Below are positions 63,690 to 64,000 of a DNA stretch of 64,000 nucleotides, piece by piece (the first letter of the stretch is position 1; each line of letters starts with the position of its first letter). The position numbers and the translations under genes were made by a program. The notes below the pieces were generated by a model, which saw only the letters and a list, made by a program, of their open reading frames with translations, did not search any database and was not told the DNA's origin. Source of the DNA: Paraburkholderia fungorum (GTDB lineage: Bacteria > Pseudomonadota > Gammaproteobacteria > Burkholderiales > Burkholderiaceae); contig NZ_FNKP01000002.1 in NCBI RefSeq assembly GCF_900099835.1, positions 2,108,001-2,172,000 on the forward strand, given 5' to 3'.

Positions 63690-64000
63690 TTGATTCCTCC
63701 CTATGTGGTAATCGTCAAACTATGCCATGAATAGAAAAAGAAAGGCAGGGTATGTGGCTTTTGATACATTGAATCCGCCTCTTACATTCCATCTGGACAG
63801 CAAGCTTTCAGGCCCACTATCCAATTTCCCGATCTATCTTCCTTTCTCCGTGCTCCGGCTCTTCTTGCGGACTCTTCTTTTCGACTTCCCGTATTGCAAC
63901 TGCTAATACTCGTCTAATACTCAGGTCGGCGTAAAAACGACGGCCTGGCGATCGGCAATGTACCGCACACTTCGTACAAAACGGTATTGTTGACCGTCCG
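63690..64000. other. upstream region of the H-NS-like gene
   Basis: About 310 bases with no gene seen on either strand. It contains the ribosome site of the H-NS-like gene and presumably its promoter. A short direct repeat CTAATACTC occurs twice near 63903-63921. Confidence 0.5.

Noticed and set aside
1..64000. rRNA, tRNA, CRISPR arrays, prophage or intact transposons
   Set aside because: None recognised on either strand by reading; isolated tRNA genes could be missed without a covariance search.

Overview
The window reads as a chromosomal segment of a Burkholderiaceae bacterium, most likely Paraburkholderia or Burkholderia. The evidence is high-GC DNA with strong G/C third-position bias, a Gram-negative porin of the burkholderial type, a DUF4148 secreted peptide, a DUF3348/DUF802/MotB-like/DUF2894 cluster, an H-NS protein with two DNA-binding domains and a Lys/Ala tail, and a rhamnolipid (rhl) operon in burkholderial order. 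I found no rRNA, tRNA, CRISPR array, intact transposon or prophage.

Layout. 1-5.2 kb: partial alpha/beta hydrolase, M14-type peptidase, EamA transporter, OmpR-type two-component system. 5.4-8.7 kb: exported MsrB, a DipZ-type thiol-disulfide transporter and exported MsrA, divergent from that two-component system and closed by a terminator; together they look like a periplasmic methionine-sulfoxide repair module. 8.7-17.9 kb: a GntR regulator and MFS gene divergent from a five-gene run with an MFS transporter, three MmgE/PrpD-family genes (one a fragment-length paralogue, one with a Tat-like signal) and a type-B carboxylesterase. 18-21 kb: DUF4148 peptide and an LqsS/CqsS-like kinase with an LqsR-like response regulator. 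21.5-28 kb: hypothetical membrane protein, HAD phosphatase, ArsR-type regulator, MFS pump, porin, NhaR-like LysR regulator.

28-34.3 kb: TerC protein, zinc ribbon protein, then a four-gene operon whose central pair looks like a MotAB/ZorAB-class stator: a MotA/ExbB-like membrane part carrying a very long helical tail with four near-identical 87-residue repeats, plus a MotB-like protein with its membrane Asp and a peptidoglycan-binding domain. 34.5-40 kb: DadA-like oxidoreductase, then a Fur-box-preceded iron-uptake operon (TonB receptor, Sel1 protein, PKHD hydroxylase). 40-41.1 kb: a lower-GC accessory patch holding the remnant of a type VI secretion Hcp-type protein with a nonsense mutation, followed by a small membrane protein that could be an orphan immunity protein. 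41-45.2 kb: MctP-like monocarboxylate transporter with its DUF3311 partner, divergent from an MctSR-like two-component system. 45.3-52.2 kb: diguanylate cyclase, BON-like protein, and a sulfatase - membrane-anchored formylglycine-generating enzyme - NlpA/MetQ-like binding protein - YkgJ-type Cys-cluster operon.

52.2-60.5 kb: a complete rhamnolipid operon in the order rhlA, ICMT-family methyltransferase, rhlB, MFS exporter, rhlC, NodT-type outer-membrane lipoprotein, HlyD/EmrA adaptor, tightly packed and mostly translationally coupled. It covers synthesis of the hydroxyalkanoyloxy-alkanoate, two rhamnosylations and tripartite export; the inserted methyltransferase suggests an undescribed tailoring step. 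60.9-63.7 kb: cardiolipin-synthase-like phospholipase D protein, hypothetical protein and the H-NS/H1-like chimera.

The best candidates for an undescribed system are the DUF3348-DUF802-MotB-DUF2894 stator-like operon (29.4-34.3 kb) and the methyltransferase-bearing rhamnolipid operon.
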